From Acetobacter sp. (GTDB taxonomy: Bacteria > Pseudomonadota > Alphaproteobacteria > Acetobacterales > Acetobacteraceae), in NCBI RefSeq assembly GCF_022483985.1, contig NZ_JAKVME010000001.1:310001-374000 (forward strand): 64,000 nucleotides of DNA, in the 5' to 3' direction. The notes beneath the pieces were generated by a model that ran no database searches, had not been told where the DNA came from, and saw only the letters and a list, made by a program, of their open reading frames with translations. Of the stretch, positions 46,093 to 55,583 are shown in pieces. The first letter of the stretch is position 1. Each line of letters starts with the position of its first letter. Position numbers and translations under genes: made by a program.

Positions 46093-46827
46093 TCAGGGCG
46101 TCGCCAGCGCATCGCGGAAGCTGGCGATCAGGCGTGCGATTTCCTGCGGGCGTGTCTTCATCACCGTACGGTTGACGACCAGACGGCTTGTGATGTGGGC
46201 GATGGTTTCCACTTCGCGCAGGCCGTTGGCGCGCAGGGTGGAGCCCGTATCGACCAGATCGACGATCACGCGGGAGAGGCCGAGCATCGGGGCCAGTTCC
46301 ATCGCGCCATGCAGATGCACGATGTCGGCATTGATGCCGCGTGCGGCGAAATGACGCCGCGTGATGGAGGGGTATTTCGTGGCGACACGGATTTCCGACA
46401 GGCGGGTCGGGCCTTCTTCCGGGGAATCGGAGATCGGCTGGGCCACGGAAACCCGGCAGCCGCCGATGCCGAGATCAAGCGGGGCGTAGAGTTCCGGGTA
46501 ATCAAACTCCATAATGACATCCGCGCCGCAGATGCCGAGATGCGCGCCACCTTGCGCCACGAAGGTCGCCACATCGAAGGAACGGACCCGCACGACGTCG
46601 AGATTCGGATCATTGGTGGTGAAGCGCAGGCGACGGCTGCTTTCGTCCAGACAGTCGGAAGATGGGATGATGCCCGCCTTTTTCAGCAGGGGACCAGCGC
46701 TTTTCAGGATACGGCCCTTGGGAAGCGCCAGAATCAGCCTGTTATCCGGATGATGGGTCGCATGCGTCGTCTCGTCTCTGGTGACGGGGGCGTTCGCTGC
46801 GAGGTCCGTAGTCCGGTCGAGGGTCAT
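46093..46827 (-). CDS. hisG: ATP phosphoribosyltransferase, short form
   Basis: HisG of 244 residues catalyses the first step of histidine synthesis. LILALPKGRILKSAGPLLKKAG begins the catalytic core at about residue 30. LGICGADVI and VDLVDTGSTLRANGL (PRPP loop) follow. It lacks the C-terminal regulatory domain of long HisG, so it would need HisZ for feedback control; no hisZ gene is adjacent. The first 28 residues are a polar extension. GGAGCATCAC precedes ATG 46827. Confidence 0.94.
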   Translation of the reverse strand: MTLDRTTDLAANAPVTRDETTHATHHPDNRLILALPKGRILKSAGPLLKKAGIIPSSDCLDESSRRLRFTTNDPNLDVVRVRSFDVATFVAQGGAHLGICGADVIMEFDYPELYAPLDLGIGGCRVSVAQPISDSPEEGPTRLSEIRVATKYPSITRRHFAARGINADIVHLHGAMELAPMLGLSRVIVDLVDTGSTLRANGLREVETIAHITSRLVVNRTVMKTRPQEIARLIASFRDALATP

Positions 46828-47016
46828 GTGATGCTCCGGGTCGCCCGGCCGGATGCCGGGCTACAGGCCGCGGGATGCGGCTTCAGTGTAAGGTCGAAGC
46901 GGCGTTTACCATAGAGTGAACACTCCGCCAAAACTGTCTGTTCCGGGAGGAATAGAGTTTTAACCACCCCGGCTATAGGGTGGCTTCATGTCAAGGCCGA
47001 TCGGGGTGCTGCGCGA

Positions 47017-48018
47017 ATGGCGCGTGTGAAATGTGTGATGATGCAGCGGGATGAAACCCTGCTGCTGGAAGCGTGGTTCAGGCACTACGGATACCTGTTC
47101 GGTTTTGAAAACCTTGTCGTTCTGGATAATGGATCCGTCGAACCCGAGGTGCTCGCCACGCTCGACCGGTATGAAAAGGCCGGGGCGCGGATTTTTCGCG
47201 GGCTGGGCAAGGCCAAGGATTTCGAGGCGAAGGGTGAATATGCCCGCCGCATCATCCAGTTCTGGGATGCGACGGAAGAATACGACTTTGCGATCCCGGT
47301 TGACTGTGACGAATTTCTCTCCGTTTACACGGAAGACGGTTTCAGTTGCTCCAGAGAGGCGGTTCATGCCTGTCTGGATGAACTGATCGGAGAGAAAAGG
47401 GCGATGCAGATCCGGTTCAGTCCGGGAAACGTGCCCGGTGTGCCCGGCTGCTTCATGCCGATGGATTTTCCGAAGAAATTCGTCGCCAGTGGAACCGTCG
47501 AAGAGGTCGATCTCGGCTACCATGCGATTACGTCGCGGGTGGAAAAAGGTTTTGCCGAGACACGGCTGGCCTATCTGCACATGCACCATAAGCCGTTCGA
47601 CATGCTGGTGGAGCATGCCTCCCGCAAGCTGCGTGACAGGGTGGACGTGACGGACCTTGAAGCGCTGAAAGGTTTTGTCGGCGCGGGCATGCACCTGATC
47701 GAGTATTTCTTCATGACGGAAGAGGAATATCTCGGGCGCTTCAGAAACGGGGTCTATCTGCGCTTCCCCGGTGTGCTGAACCATTTCAGGGCAATCGGGC
47801 TGCGCTCTGAATTTTTTGGAACGATGCAGCCCGCGGAACCGGCAGTTCCCACTGATCTAGCCGAACTGGTGAAGGTGGAGGAGGGGCGGATGACCCGGAC
47901 CCGAACCTTCGACGCCGGAAAATATCTTGAACTTTATCCTGATGTCGCCGCCTCGGGCATGAAGGCCTTCTATCACTATCTCGCCTTCGGTATGGGAGAA
48001 AAACGGCGGCTGGACTGA
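47017..48018 (+). CDS. Glycosyltransferase family 2-like protein
   Basis: The product has 333 residues. It is GT-A fold, related to the Glyco_tranf_2_4/GT92-like group: VKCVMMQRDETLLLEAWFRHY, LVVLDNGS, and the DxD-type PVDCDEFL metal site (about residues 93-100). The last 35 residues form a separate module, KYLELYPDVAASGMKAFYHY..GMGEKRRL, a repeat often found behind bacterial glycosyltransferases and surface proteins. It could modify extracellular polysaccharide or LPS. No donor or acceptor can be named. Confidence 0.82.
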   Translation: MARVKCVMMQRDETLLLEAWFRHYGYLFGFENLVVLDNGSVEPEVLATLDRYEKAGARIFRGLGKAKDFEAKGEYARRIIQFWDATEEYDFAIPVDCDEFLSVYTEDGFSCSREAVHACLDELIGEKRAMQIRFSPGNVPGVPGCFMPMDFPKKFVASGTVEEVDLGYHAITSRVEKGFAETRLAYLHMHHKPFDMLVEHASRKLRDRVDVTDLEALKGFVGAGMHLIEYFFMTEEEYLGRFRNGVYLRFPGVLNHFRAIGLRSEFFGTMQPAEPAVPTDLAELVKVEEGRMTRTRTFDAGKYLELYPDVAASGMKAFYHYLAFGMGEKRRLD

Positions 48019-48257
48019 TATGCCTGCGTCGTTCCGCTCCTATCATAGGGCTCCTATCAAGGAATGTGTCCCATCTTGCACAAGACTGGCGCGGGACTGG
48101 TTTCCAGTCGCATGCGGTCCGGTGGGCGCAGCAGCAGGCGGGAAAGCGTCGTCCCCGCAGTTTTGTCAGGGGCAGTTTCGTCCGGGCGCATAACCACAAT
48201 CGGACGATGACGGGACGACCTCTTGACCGGGCATGACAAAAGCGCAAGGTGCAGGAC

Positions 48258-48983
48258 ATGACTCTCCCACATTCTGACGGATATTCCATGGAAATGGTTG
48301 CCGTATCTATCAGCAGGGCTCTGGATGAGGTTCGCGGGCAGATTGAAAAAGCCGCGCAGACTGCCGGGCGACCGTCTGATTCTGTCACGCTGGTCGCCGT
48401 GTCCAAGTTTCATCCGGCCTACGCGGTGGAAGCCGCCCTGCATGCCGGACAGAGAGTGTTCGGCGAGAACCGGGTGCAGGAAGCGGCGGAGAAATTCCCC
48501 CGGCTCCGAGCGCAATATCCCGATCTTCGCCTGCATCTGATCGGCGGTCTTCAGACCAACAAGGCGCGGGAGGCCGTGAGGATCGCGGATGTGATCGAAA
48601 GCCTCGACCGACCCTCTCTTTCCGACGCGCTGGCGAAGGCGGCGGATCAGGAGGGGCGCATGCCGGACCTGCTGGTGGAAGTGAACACTGGTGATGAACC
48701 GCAGAAATTCGGGGTTCCGCGAGAAAAAGCCGATGCGTTTATCCGTATGACCCGGGAGCGGTTCGGAGAGAAACTGTGTGGGCTGATGTGTATTCCGCCA
48801 GCGGGTGAGGACCCGGTTCCGCACTTCCGTTTTTTACGCTCGCTGGCCGATGAGCACGACCTTCCCGTGCGTTCGATGGGCATGTCGGCTGACTATCCGC
48901 AGGCCATCGCCGAGGGCGCGACTCTCGTGCGTGTGGGAACAGCCATTTTCGGCGAGAGACCCGCAGGGGTTGCCGGAGACTGA
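48258..48983 (+). CDS. yggS: YggS family PLP homeostasis protein
   Basis: The product has 241 residues with an alanine racemase-like barrel but a single domain. LVAVSKFHPA carries the PLP Lys (about residue 49). FGENRVQEAAEKFPRL, HLIGGLQTNKA and RSMGMSADYPQAIAEGATLVRVG are family blocks. It buffers free PLP and affects amino-acid pools. ATG 48258 has AAGG about ten bases upstream; the GTG at 48249 is another option. Kup follows after 97 bases. Confidence 0.93.
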   Translation: MTLPHSDGYSMEMVAVSISRALDEVRGQIEKAAQTAGRPSDSVTLVAVSKFHPAYAVEAALHAGQRVFGENRVQEAAEKFPRLRAQYPDLRLHLIGGLQTNKAREAVRIADVIESLDRPSLSDALAKAADQEGRMPDLLVEVNTGDEPQKFGVPREKADAFIRMTRERFGEKLCGLMCIPPAGEDPVPHFRFLRSLADEHDLPVRSMGMSADYPQAIAEGATLVRVGTAIFGERPAGVAGD

Positions 48984-49080
48984 CCTGAGCCGGTAAATCT
49001 CCGGCAACGATTTTCCGAAGACGCGGATTTCCTGGTGTGAAAACCCGCACAGGCCCCGCGTAAGGGAGTTAACGCGAAGA

Positions 49081-51072
49081 ATGACCGGACACGAGACATC
49101 GTCTGACAGTAACGGCGCGTCGCCTGCTGCTGCGGGCAAGGGTGCGGCGGCAGGCGCTCATCAGAGCCCGAGAGTGACGGAATTCGGAGCTGATCAGGCC
49201 GAGCACGAGACACCCCCCGTTGGTTTCGCGGCGCTCCTTGGCGTGCTGGGTGTGGTGTATGGTGATATCGGTACCAGCCCTCTCTATGCGCTGCGCTCCA
49301 CCATTGAAGTCGTTTCCGGGCACCATCCGGTGCAGAACGCGGAAGTTCTGGGCATTGAGAGCCTGATCTTCTGGACGCTCATCATCGTTGTGACCGTGAA
49401 ATACGTGCTCCTCGTCATGCGGGCTGATCATAACGGGGAGGGTGGTATTCTCGCACTGACCTCGCTCGCCCAGCGTGGCGCCTCCAGCAGCCGCATGAGG
49501 ATCATCCTCGGTCTGGTCGGGATCGTCGGAGCGTGTCTGTTCTTTGGTGACGGCATCATCACCCCCGCCATTTCGGTGCTTTCGGCGATCGAAGGCGTGG
49601 AGGTGAGTTTCCCTGCTGCGCAGGAAATCATCATTCCCATGGCCATCTCCGTCCTGATCGGCCTGTTCAGCGTGCAATGGCTTGGCACCGGCAAGGTGGG
49701 GGCGGTCTTCGGTCCTGTCATGCTGCTGTGGTTCGGCACGCTCGGGGTGATGGGACTTCTTGAGATCCTGCATCATCCGGCGGTTCTGTTCGCCATTTCT
49801 CCGCTCTACGCCATCCAGTTCGTCATCCATCACGGCACCCTGTCCTTTATGGCGCTCGGGTCCGTTGTGCTCTGCGTGACCGGTGCCGAGGCGCTTTATG
49901 CCGATATGGGGCATTTCGGTCGTCAGCCGATCCGTTATGCGTGGCTGTTCTTCGTGCTGCCGATGCTGGTGCTGAACTATTTCGGACAGGGCGCGCTGGT
50001 GATGGCGGACCCTGCGGCGCTGGCGAATCCCTTCTTCATGCTGGCGCCGCATTCGATGCAGATTCCGCTGGTGATCCTCTCGACCTTCGCCACGGTCATT
50101 GCCAGTCAGGCCGGTATTTCGGGCGGCTTTCAGGTGTGCAGACAGCTCATCCAGCTTGGCTATCTGCCGCGCATGCGGATCGTGCATACCAACGCCGAGG
50201 AAGAGGGGCAGATCTATCTGCCGGATTTCAACCGTTTCCTGATGGTGGGCGCGATCCTGCTGGTTGTGGCCTTCCGCAGTTCGGACGCGCTGGCGGCCGC
50301 GTACGGCATCGCGGTGACCGGCACCTTTATCTGCACGACGGCTTTATGCTTCATCGTGTTCCGCACGCATTTCAAATGGTCGACTCAGACGGTCTACGCC
50401 ACCTTTATCCCGTTCATGCTGATTGACGCGATCTTCTTTTCAGCCAACGCGCTGAAGATTCCCGATGGCGGCTGGGTGCCGCTGATGCTGGGTTGCGTCC
50501 TCACGCTGATGATGACGACCTGGAAACGCGGGCGCAGCCTCATCATCGCCCGGCAGGGACAGGACAGTCTGCCGATGGGCTCGTTCATCGCCCGTCTGCC
50601 GCAGTCCCGCACCGTGCGCGTGCCGGGCATGGCCGTGTTTCTGACCGCCACGCCGGACTTTGTGCCGCCATGCCTGCTGCACAACCTCAAGCACAACAAG
50701 GTTCTGCATGATCATGTGCTGTTCGTGACCATCCAGAACCTCGACCAGCCTGAGGCGGATCGCGGGCATCGTGTGATGGTCGAGGAACTGTCCCATGACA
50801 TCTACCGCGTCATTCTGCGTTACGGATTCATGGAAACCCCGAACATTCCGCGTGCGCTGGAAGAACTGAAGTCCAACGGCATCGACTTCGACCCGACTCT
50901 GGCGTCCTATTTCATTTCCCGTGAACTGATCGCCCGCTCCTCCGTGCCGAAGATGGCGCGCTGGCGAATGGCGGTGTTCATGTTCATGGCGCGGAACGCC
51001 ACACCCGCCACGGAATTCTTCCGGATTCCGATGGATCGCGTTGTGGAGCTTGGCGTGAAGGTCGCCATCTGA
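49081..51072 (+). CDS. kup: Low-affinity potassium transporter Kup
   Basis: The product has 663 residues. A hydrophilic N-terminus of about 45 residues is followed by about twelve membrane helices and a cytoplasmic C-terminal domain of about 190 residues. GVVYGDIGTSPLYALRS (about residue 56) is the family signature. GGILALTSLAQR and FFGDGIITPAISVLSAIEG also fit. It imports K+ with protons. The N-terminus is more Ala- and Gly-rich than in E. coli Kup. Confidence 0.95.
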   Translation: MTGHETSSDSNGASPAAAGKGAAAGAHQSPRVTEFGADQAEHETPPVGFAALLGVLGVVYGDIGTSPLYALRSTIEVVSGHHPVQNAEVLGIESLIFWTLIIVVTVKYVLLVMRADHNGEGGILALTSLAQRGASSSRMRIILGLVGIVGACLFFGDGIITPAISVLSAIEGVEVSFPAAQEIIIPMAISVLIGLFSVQWLGTGKVGAVFGPVMLLWFGTLGVMGLLEILHHPAVLFAISPLYAIQFVIHHGTLSFMALGSVVLCVTGAEALYADMGHFGRQPIRYAWLFFVLPMLVLNYFGQGALVMADPAALANPFFMLAPHSMQIPLVILSTFATVIASQAGISGGFQVCRQLIQLGYLPRMRIVHTNAEEEGQIYLPDFNRFLMVGAILLVVAFRSSDALAAAYGIAVTGTFICTTALCFIVFRTHFKWSTQTVYATFIPFMLIDAIFFSANALKIPDGGWVPLMLGCVLTLMMTTWKRGRSLIIARQGQDSLPMGSFIARLPQSRTVRVPGMAVFLTATPDFVPPCLLHNLKHNKVLHDHVLFVTIQNLDQPEADRGHRVMVEELSHDIYRVILRYGFMETPNIPRALEELKSNGIDFDPTLASYFISRELIARSSVPKMARWRMAVFMFMARNATPATEFFRIPMDRVVELGVKVAI

Positions 51073-51083
51073 GACCTGTGGCA

Positions 51084-52274
51084 ATGTCTTCATCTCTCAT
51101 GCAGGGAGGCCCGTCATCGGATGGCGGGCCTCTCGCGCTTTATATCCACTGGCCATTCTGTCTGGCCAAGTGCCCTTACTGTGACTTCAACAGCCATGTG
51201 CGGGAACGTATCCCGTCCGAACGTTTTATTGCGGCCCTGCGGAAAGAACTGGTGCATGAAGCCGCGCGTCTTGGTCGCCGGTCCCTGACATCGATCTTCT
51301 TCGGGGGTGGGACGCCCTCTCTCATGCCGCCGGAAGGCGTGGCGGAGTTGATCGAGGACGCCCGGACGCTGTTTGACGCGGATTCTGATATCGAGATCAC
51401 GCTGGAGGCCAACCCGACGAGTGTGGAAGCGGCCCGGTTGCAGGGATTTCGTGACGCTGGTGTGAACCGGGTCTCGCTGGGGGTTCAGTCCCTGCGTGAT
51501 GATGCGCTGAAGATGCTCGGTCGCGAGCATTCGGCAGGGCAGGCCGTGCGGGCGCTGGAAATGGCGCGACGCATCTTTCCCCGGGTGACGTTCGATCTGA
51601 TCTATGCCCGTCCGGGACAATCGCGGGAGGACTGGCGCACTGAGCTTGCGCAGGCGCTTGATCTCGTCGCTGACCATGTCTCGCTGTATCAGTTGACCAT
51701 TGAGGACGGTACGAAATTTGAAGGACTGTTTCGTCAGGGGAAGCTGGTTCTGCCGGATGAAGATCTGGCGGCGGCGCTTTATGACGATACGACAGAGGTG
51801 GCGGCACGGCACGGTCTGTCGGCTTACGAAGTCTCCAATTACGCGGTGCCGGGGGCGGAGAGCCGCCATAATCTGACATACTGGCGTTACGGGGATTATC
51901 TCGGCATCGGTGCGGGAGCGCATGGGCGACTGACGTGGGGCGGGCAGTTGCTGGCGACGCGCCGTCATCGTGCGCCCGAGATATGGGCGGAAAAAGTCGA
52001 GCAGACCGGCTCGGGCGAAACCAGTGCGGAGCCTCTGGACCGGCTGGATCGTTCCCGGGAGATGCTGTTGATGGGGCTGCGACTGGCTGAGGGTGTTTCC
52101 AGCGCCGCTTTCGAGGCCCGGACAGGCTGCGCTTTTTCTGAGGCTCTTGATGACAGCGTGCTGCAACTCTGTCTGGAAGAGGGATATCTGCGGCAGCTTT
52201 CCGGCGGAGGACTGGTGGCGACGCCGTCGGGGCGCGTGAGGCTGGAAGCGATTTTGCCCCGGCTTGTGTTGTGA
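51084..52274 (+). CDS. hemW: Radical SAM heme chaperone HemW
   Basis: The product has 396 residues and belongs to the HemN-like group. YIHWPFCLAKCPYCDFNSH near the N-terminus holds the CxxxCxxC cluster motif. FFGGGTPSLMPP and EANPTSVE bind SAM. The C-terminal HemN domain has YEVSNYAVPG and GIGAGAHGRL. HemW inserts heme into respiratory enzymes; it lacks the extra Cys of true coproporphyrinogen oxidase. GTG 51078 lies just before ATG 51084. The kup stop is 11 bases upstream. Confidence 0.92.
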   Translation: MSSSLMQGGPSSDGGPLALYIHWPFCLAKCPYCDFNSHVRERIPSERFIAALRKELVHEAARLGRRSLTSIFFGGGTPSLMPPEGVAELIEDARTLFDADSDIEITLEANPTSVEAARLQGFRDAGVNRVSLGVQSLRDDALKMLGREHSAGQAVRALEMARRIFPRVTFDLIYARPGQSREDWRTELAQALDLVADHVSLYQLTIEDGTKFEGLFRQGKLVLPDEDLAAALYDDTTEVAARHGLSAYEVSNYAVPGAESRHNLTYWRYGDYLGIGAGAHGRLTWGGQLLATRRHRAPEIWAEKVEQTGSGETSAEPLDRLDRSREMLLMGLRLAEGVSSAAFEARTGCAFSEALDDSVLQLCLEEGYLRQLSGGGLVATPSGRVRLEAILPRLVL

Positions 52275-52326
52275 TCGACCGAACCGGTCTGATTTTCGCC
52301 AAAATGGAAGTTCACGGTTCGGAGCG

Positions 52327-52433
52327 TTTAGAGCAACATCCGATTAGACTGAATCGTCTGGTCGGATAAAATTGCTCGATAAACAATGGCTTAGAGCGGC
52401 ATCCGCGATTCAGTCTGAACGAATGCCGCTCTC
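52327..52433. repeat. Two related palindromes in tandem
   Basis: Unit 1 (52330-52377) is GAGCAACATCCGATT...TCGGATAAAATTGCTC; unit 2 (52394-52431) is GAGCGGCATCCGCGATT...CGAATGCCGCTC with a perfect nine-base stem. Both begin TTAGAGC and contain a GACTGAATCG or CGATTCAGTC core, in opposite orientation. This looks like a REP-type intergenic element. Confidence 0.65.
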
Positions 52434-52711
52434 AATAGGCTCTCTTTCTGAGATGGTCATTCGTTCAGTTGATTTCTGCCGGACGAAAACCTGTTCTACG
52501 ATGAAGCAGGTACAGGCTCTATGGTCGGCGATAGAAATGGATTATGTATTGAGACATTACTCATCGTCTGAAAAATGTGGCAAGGCTGTTTTCCCGTTAC
52601 TGAATTTGGTGGAAGATGGCATGTCCGCCGTTCTGGCGGAGTGTCTGTCGGATCAGCGACAACTTTGGTCATGAATTACCCTGGCGGTGCCCACGGAGGA
52701 GCAAAATCCTG

Positions 52712-53248
52712 TTGAATAAGGATGTGCCTGAAGATCGGGCGGAACAGCACTCTTCGGAAGAAGCGCAGTCTGCCGGGCGAAAGGACTCACCAACGCCTGA
52801 TGAGGTTCTGAGCGGAAACTTCGCCCTGCCTCAGGTCGAGGCGAAGGTCGAGGCATGGCTTGTCGAAGCGGCGGGCCGTGAGAAGTGGCTCACCACCGAC
52901 TATCCCGAGCGTTACCTCAATCTTGGCTACACAATCACACCTCTCGTTCAGGAGGGTGAGGTTCCGCGGGTTGCCATGCAGGCAGTCGCGGAGGTGAGGC
53001 GCAGTATGCTGGCGCGGCATGCAGCTGATCTCACGCTCCTCGCCTCCATTGTCGAACGGCTGAAAGAGGTCGTGCGGGAAGGGTACGAGTATGACGACGC
53101 CAAAATCCGTGGCGATCTGGTGAAATGGGGGCTGATCGAGCCTCGTAGCCGTAGTGGCGTGCTGATCGACACTGCGGAAGGCTCCCGCCTGAGCAGCGTT
53201 CTGGAGCTTCAGTGGTTTCTCAGGAAAGTTCAGTGGGAGGGCGGGTGA
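52712..53248 (+). CDS. Protein of unknown function
   Basis: The product has 178 residues. I do not recognise the family. There is no signal peptide. It is helical, charged and acidic at the N-terminus, with EKWLTTDYPERYLNLGYTITPLV in the middle and a basic-acidic helical tail. The start is set by GGAGGAG ten bases before TTG 52712; the ATG at 52616 lies in an unlike upstream part. The gene stands between hemW and a repeat-containing gap. Confidence 0.65.
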   Translation: MNKDVPEDRAEQHSSEEAQSAGRKDSPTPDEVLSGNFALPQVEAKVEAWLVEAAGREKWLTTDYPERYLNLGYTITPLVQEGEVPRVAMQAVAEVRRSMLARHAADLTLLASIVERLKEVVREGYEYDDAKIRGDLVKWGLIEPRSRSGVLIDTAEGSRLSSVLELQWFLRKVQWEGG

Positions 53249-53537
53249 CCGCCGCCCTTTGGAGCAGATCGTGATGAGATGGTTCATCTGATCACGTAAG
53301 AAGATGACTTAAAACAAGAAAGCAGTAAGGCCGGTATAACGGGCTGGACTTTGCAGGATCGAAGCGGGCGCTGCCCGCACCCCGGTAGGGACCACAGGCC
53401 CCATGCCCCCAATGTATTACAGACAAAACGGTTCCCAAAGACGCGCTTTTGGTGTGGTTCGCGTTAGCGCTCCGTCATCCCCCGGCAGAAGGGTCAGGCA
53501 AGCCTGATCGCAGAAGTCATCAAGGACGACTGCTGCA
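53249..53537. repeat. Intergenic region with repeat element, copy B
   Basis: It carries the reverse complement of the element at 30963-31054. Shared blocks are GCGCGTCTTTGGGAACCGTTT, GGGGCCTGTGGTC, GGGTGCGGGCAGCGCCCGC and GATC (read on the minus strand, 53448 down to 53357). No gene is present. It lies between the unknown gene and the convergent peroxiredoxin. Confidence 0.7.
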
Positions 53538-54128
53538 CTATCGGGATGATTCAGCTTTCCATTGCTGGAGCGTGCTGAGAGTCTGGGCCACATGCTGGTC
53601 GGGCGAGCGATTTTCGTAGCTCATCAGAATTTTTCCATCCGGCGCGATGACGTACGACATGCGTGCGGCATGGGTGTCATGGGACTGTCTGGCGTCATAG
53701 AGCGCGGAAACGGCCCCACTCTCGTCGGCGGCGACGGCGAAACGATTGCGACATTCGCTGACCGAGAATTTTTTCAGGGTATCGAACTGATCCATCGAAA
53801 CCCCGATGACGGTCGCTTTCAGGGCCTGAAACTGATCCATAGCCTCCGCGAAGTCATGCGCTTCTATCGTGCAGCCGGGTGTGAAGGCGGCAGGATAGAA
53901 ATACAGGACGACAGGCCCTTTCTTCAGCGCTGTTGCCAGTGAGAAATTGAATTTGTGTCCCGCCAGACTGGCTGGAAGCGTGAAAACAGGAGCCTTGGCG
54001 CCCGTCTGCAGGGCGGCGCTGGCCTGCGGCGTGAGTGTCAGGCCAGTCACCAGAATGCCAGTCATCAGAAGACCAGTCATCAGAAGACCAGTCATCAGGG
54101 TCAGACCGAAACATTTGCGTAGGAGCAT
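53538..54128 (-). CDS. Secreted peroxiredoxin, BCP/AhpC-TSA family
   Basis: The product has 196 residues. A signal peptide (residues 1-38) contains the repeated unit MTGLL/MTGIL, encoded by a 15-base tandem repeat. The peroxiredoxin domain shows AAFTPGCTIEAHDF with the peroxidatic Cys (about residue 87) and a second Cys in SVSECRNRF (about residue 125). It is probably a periplasmic thiol peroxidase that reduces peroxides. The reductant is not evident. Confidence 0.88.
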   Translation of the reverse strand: MLLRKCFGLTLMTGLLMTGLLMTGILVTGLTLTPQASAALQTGAKAPVFTLPASLAGHKFNFSLATALKKGPVVLYFYPAAFTPGCTIEAHDFAEAMDQFQALKATVIGVSMDQFDTLKKFSVSECRNRFAVAADESGAVSALYDARQSHDTHAARMSYVIAPDGKILMSYENRSPDQHVAQTLSTLQQWKAESSR

Positions 54129-54185
54129 AAGAATCGTTCCCTGCTGGTGAATGAGGCCGATGAATGCGGCTGCTTCGTGCGGCGA

Positions 54186-55583
54186 TCAGATGCCTTCGGG
54201 CGAGACAACCACACAATTGGACGAACCGGCATCGAGGCGATGACAGGCGGCCGTCGCTTCCGAATGGGAAAGACCGGTCAGGCGCGCGCGATAGATCTGG
54301 CCTTTTGCCAGACGGACGCTTGCAATCTGTGTTCTGGCCGAAGACAGGTCATTGCTTGCCTTGGAGCGGGCGCGGCTGGCGGCGGTCTGGGCGAGGGATG
54401 GCGTGCTGAACGCGCCAACCTGAATGGCCCACACCCGGGATGTGGCTGCGGCCGCGCTCTCGGCAACCGGCGCCTTGATGTGGTTGTTCGTCACGGTGGC
54501 TGCGCGGGAGGGCAGCGGAGCGGACGCGGCGGAGGCAGACGAGATCAGAGCGAAGCGGTTGGCGCTGCGGGCCGGAAGTGTCGCAGGCATGGCGCTGTCA
54601 TTGATGACCACGGGTTGCGTGGGCGATGTGTCAGCCGAAGCTTGGGGCTGTTCCGCAGCTTCCGTTTCCGTGCTTGCGCCGCTGGACTTCATGCGCGCCG
54701 CCCACACCGAACTGACGGCCTGAGGAGACTCGGTATTGCTGGAGACCGGAGCCATCTGGCTGGCGTAGGCCGGAGTCGGAACGACTGGTGTCGTGTCTTC
54801 CGTCGGAGATGTCGGGGCTTCCGCAACCTCGACGGGCCGGGTGTTGCCGGCTGCGCGCTGCGCCCAGGCGTTGCGGACACTGGCGGCGCTGCCTGCCGGT
54901 GGCGCCGCCGCGGCATATTCCGCGTTCTGGCCGGAGGTATGGCTGGCGACAAGAAGATCGGCCTGTGAGCGGCTGTTGGGGTAAATCCCGGCGATCTCGC
55001 GTCCGATGGCGGCGACATAGTTCCGGGTTTCACGCGGAAGGGTGCGATTGCGGGAGATGAAGTCCTCAAGCCGACCGGGGCCCGCATTATAGGCCGCCAG
55101 AAAGCCTGGTGATCCGTAGATATCATACATCTGACGGATATAGGCGGTTCCCGCGAGCACATTGTCATGCGGATCATAAGGATCGTCGCCGAGATTATAC
55201 TGGCTGCGCATGGCGTCGTAGGTCGGCGGCATCAACTGCATCAGGCCCATTGCGCCGGGGGCGGAGGTCACCAGTTCGCCGTTATGGAACAGCCGACCGC
55301 CGGATTCACGTTGAATCACGCTCCGAATCCAGATTTCCGGAATATCGAAACGCTGGGAGGCTTCGGTGATGTATGGTCCCCACGGATCATCGCTTGAGCC
55401 GGGAGGGGCGTAATAGGATTTTGCGTGTGCCCGGTAGCGCGCTTCTTCCTGCGCGATGGGGATCTGGAGGTCGGACTGCGGCCCCTGACCGGCGCAGGCC
55501 GACAGGAGGGCGAGCAGGCCGAGAACGGCGGGAGCCTGAAGCTGGCTGGCGACACGGGAGAGCGCGGATTTTGAACTGTTCAT
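54186..55583 (-). CDS. Lytic transglycosylase (SLT) lipoprotein with SPOR domain
   Basis: The product has 465 residues. It starts with a lipoprotein signal: GLLALLSACAGQ has a Cys lipobox. The SLT domain (about residues 70-200) holds the catalytic Glu in VIQRESGGRLF, followed by GAMGLMQLMP and FLAAYNAGPGRL. A Pro/Ala/Thr-rich linker of about 170 residues leads to a C-terminal SPOR domain (WAIQVGAFSTPSLAQTAA). It cleaves peptidoglycan, and SPOR should target denuded glycan at the septum. ATG 55583 is the natural start; the longer frame has no signal. Confidence 0.9.
   Translation of the reverse strand: MNSSKSALSRVASQLQAPAVLGLLALLSACAGQGPQSDLQIPIAQEEARYRAHAKSYYAPPGSSDDPWGPYITEASQRFDIPEIWIRSVIQRESGGRLFHNGELVTSAPGAMGLMQLMPPTYDAMRSQYNLGDDPYDPHDNVLAGTAYIRQMYDIYGSPGFLAAYNAGPGRLEDFISRNRTLPRETRNYVAAIGREIAGIYPNSRSQADLLVASHTSGQNAEYAAAAPPAGSAASVRNAWAQRAAGNTRPVEVAEAPTSPTEDTTPVVPTPAYASQMAPVSSNTESPQAVSSVWAARMKSSGASTETEAAEQPQASADTSPTQPVVINDSAMPATLPARSANRFALISSASAASAPLPSRAATVTNNHIKAPVAESAAAATSRVWAIQVGAFSTPSLAQTAASRARSKASNDLSSARTQIASVRLAKGQIYRARLTGLSHSEATAACHRLDAGSSNCVVVSPEGI

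Noticed and set aside
49069..50187. 372-codon open frame on the minus strand rich in His and Arg
   Set aside because: It is antisense to kup; the composition is typical of GC-rich shadow frames.
52372..52674. 100-codon ORF after hemW
   Set aside because: It begins within the palindromic repeats, has no good SD and no recognisable similarity.
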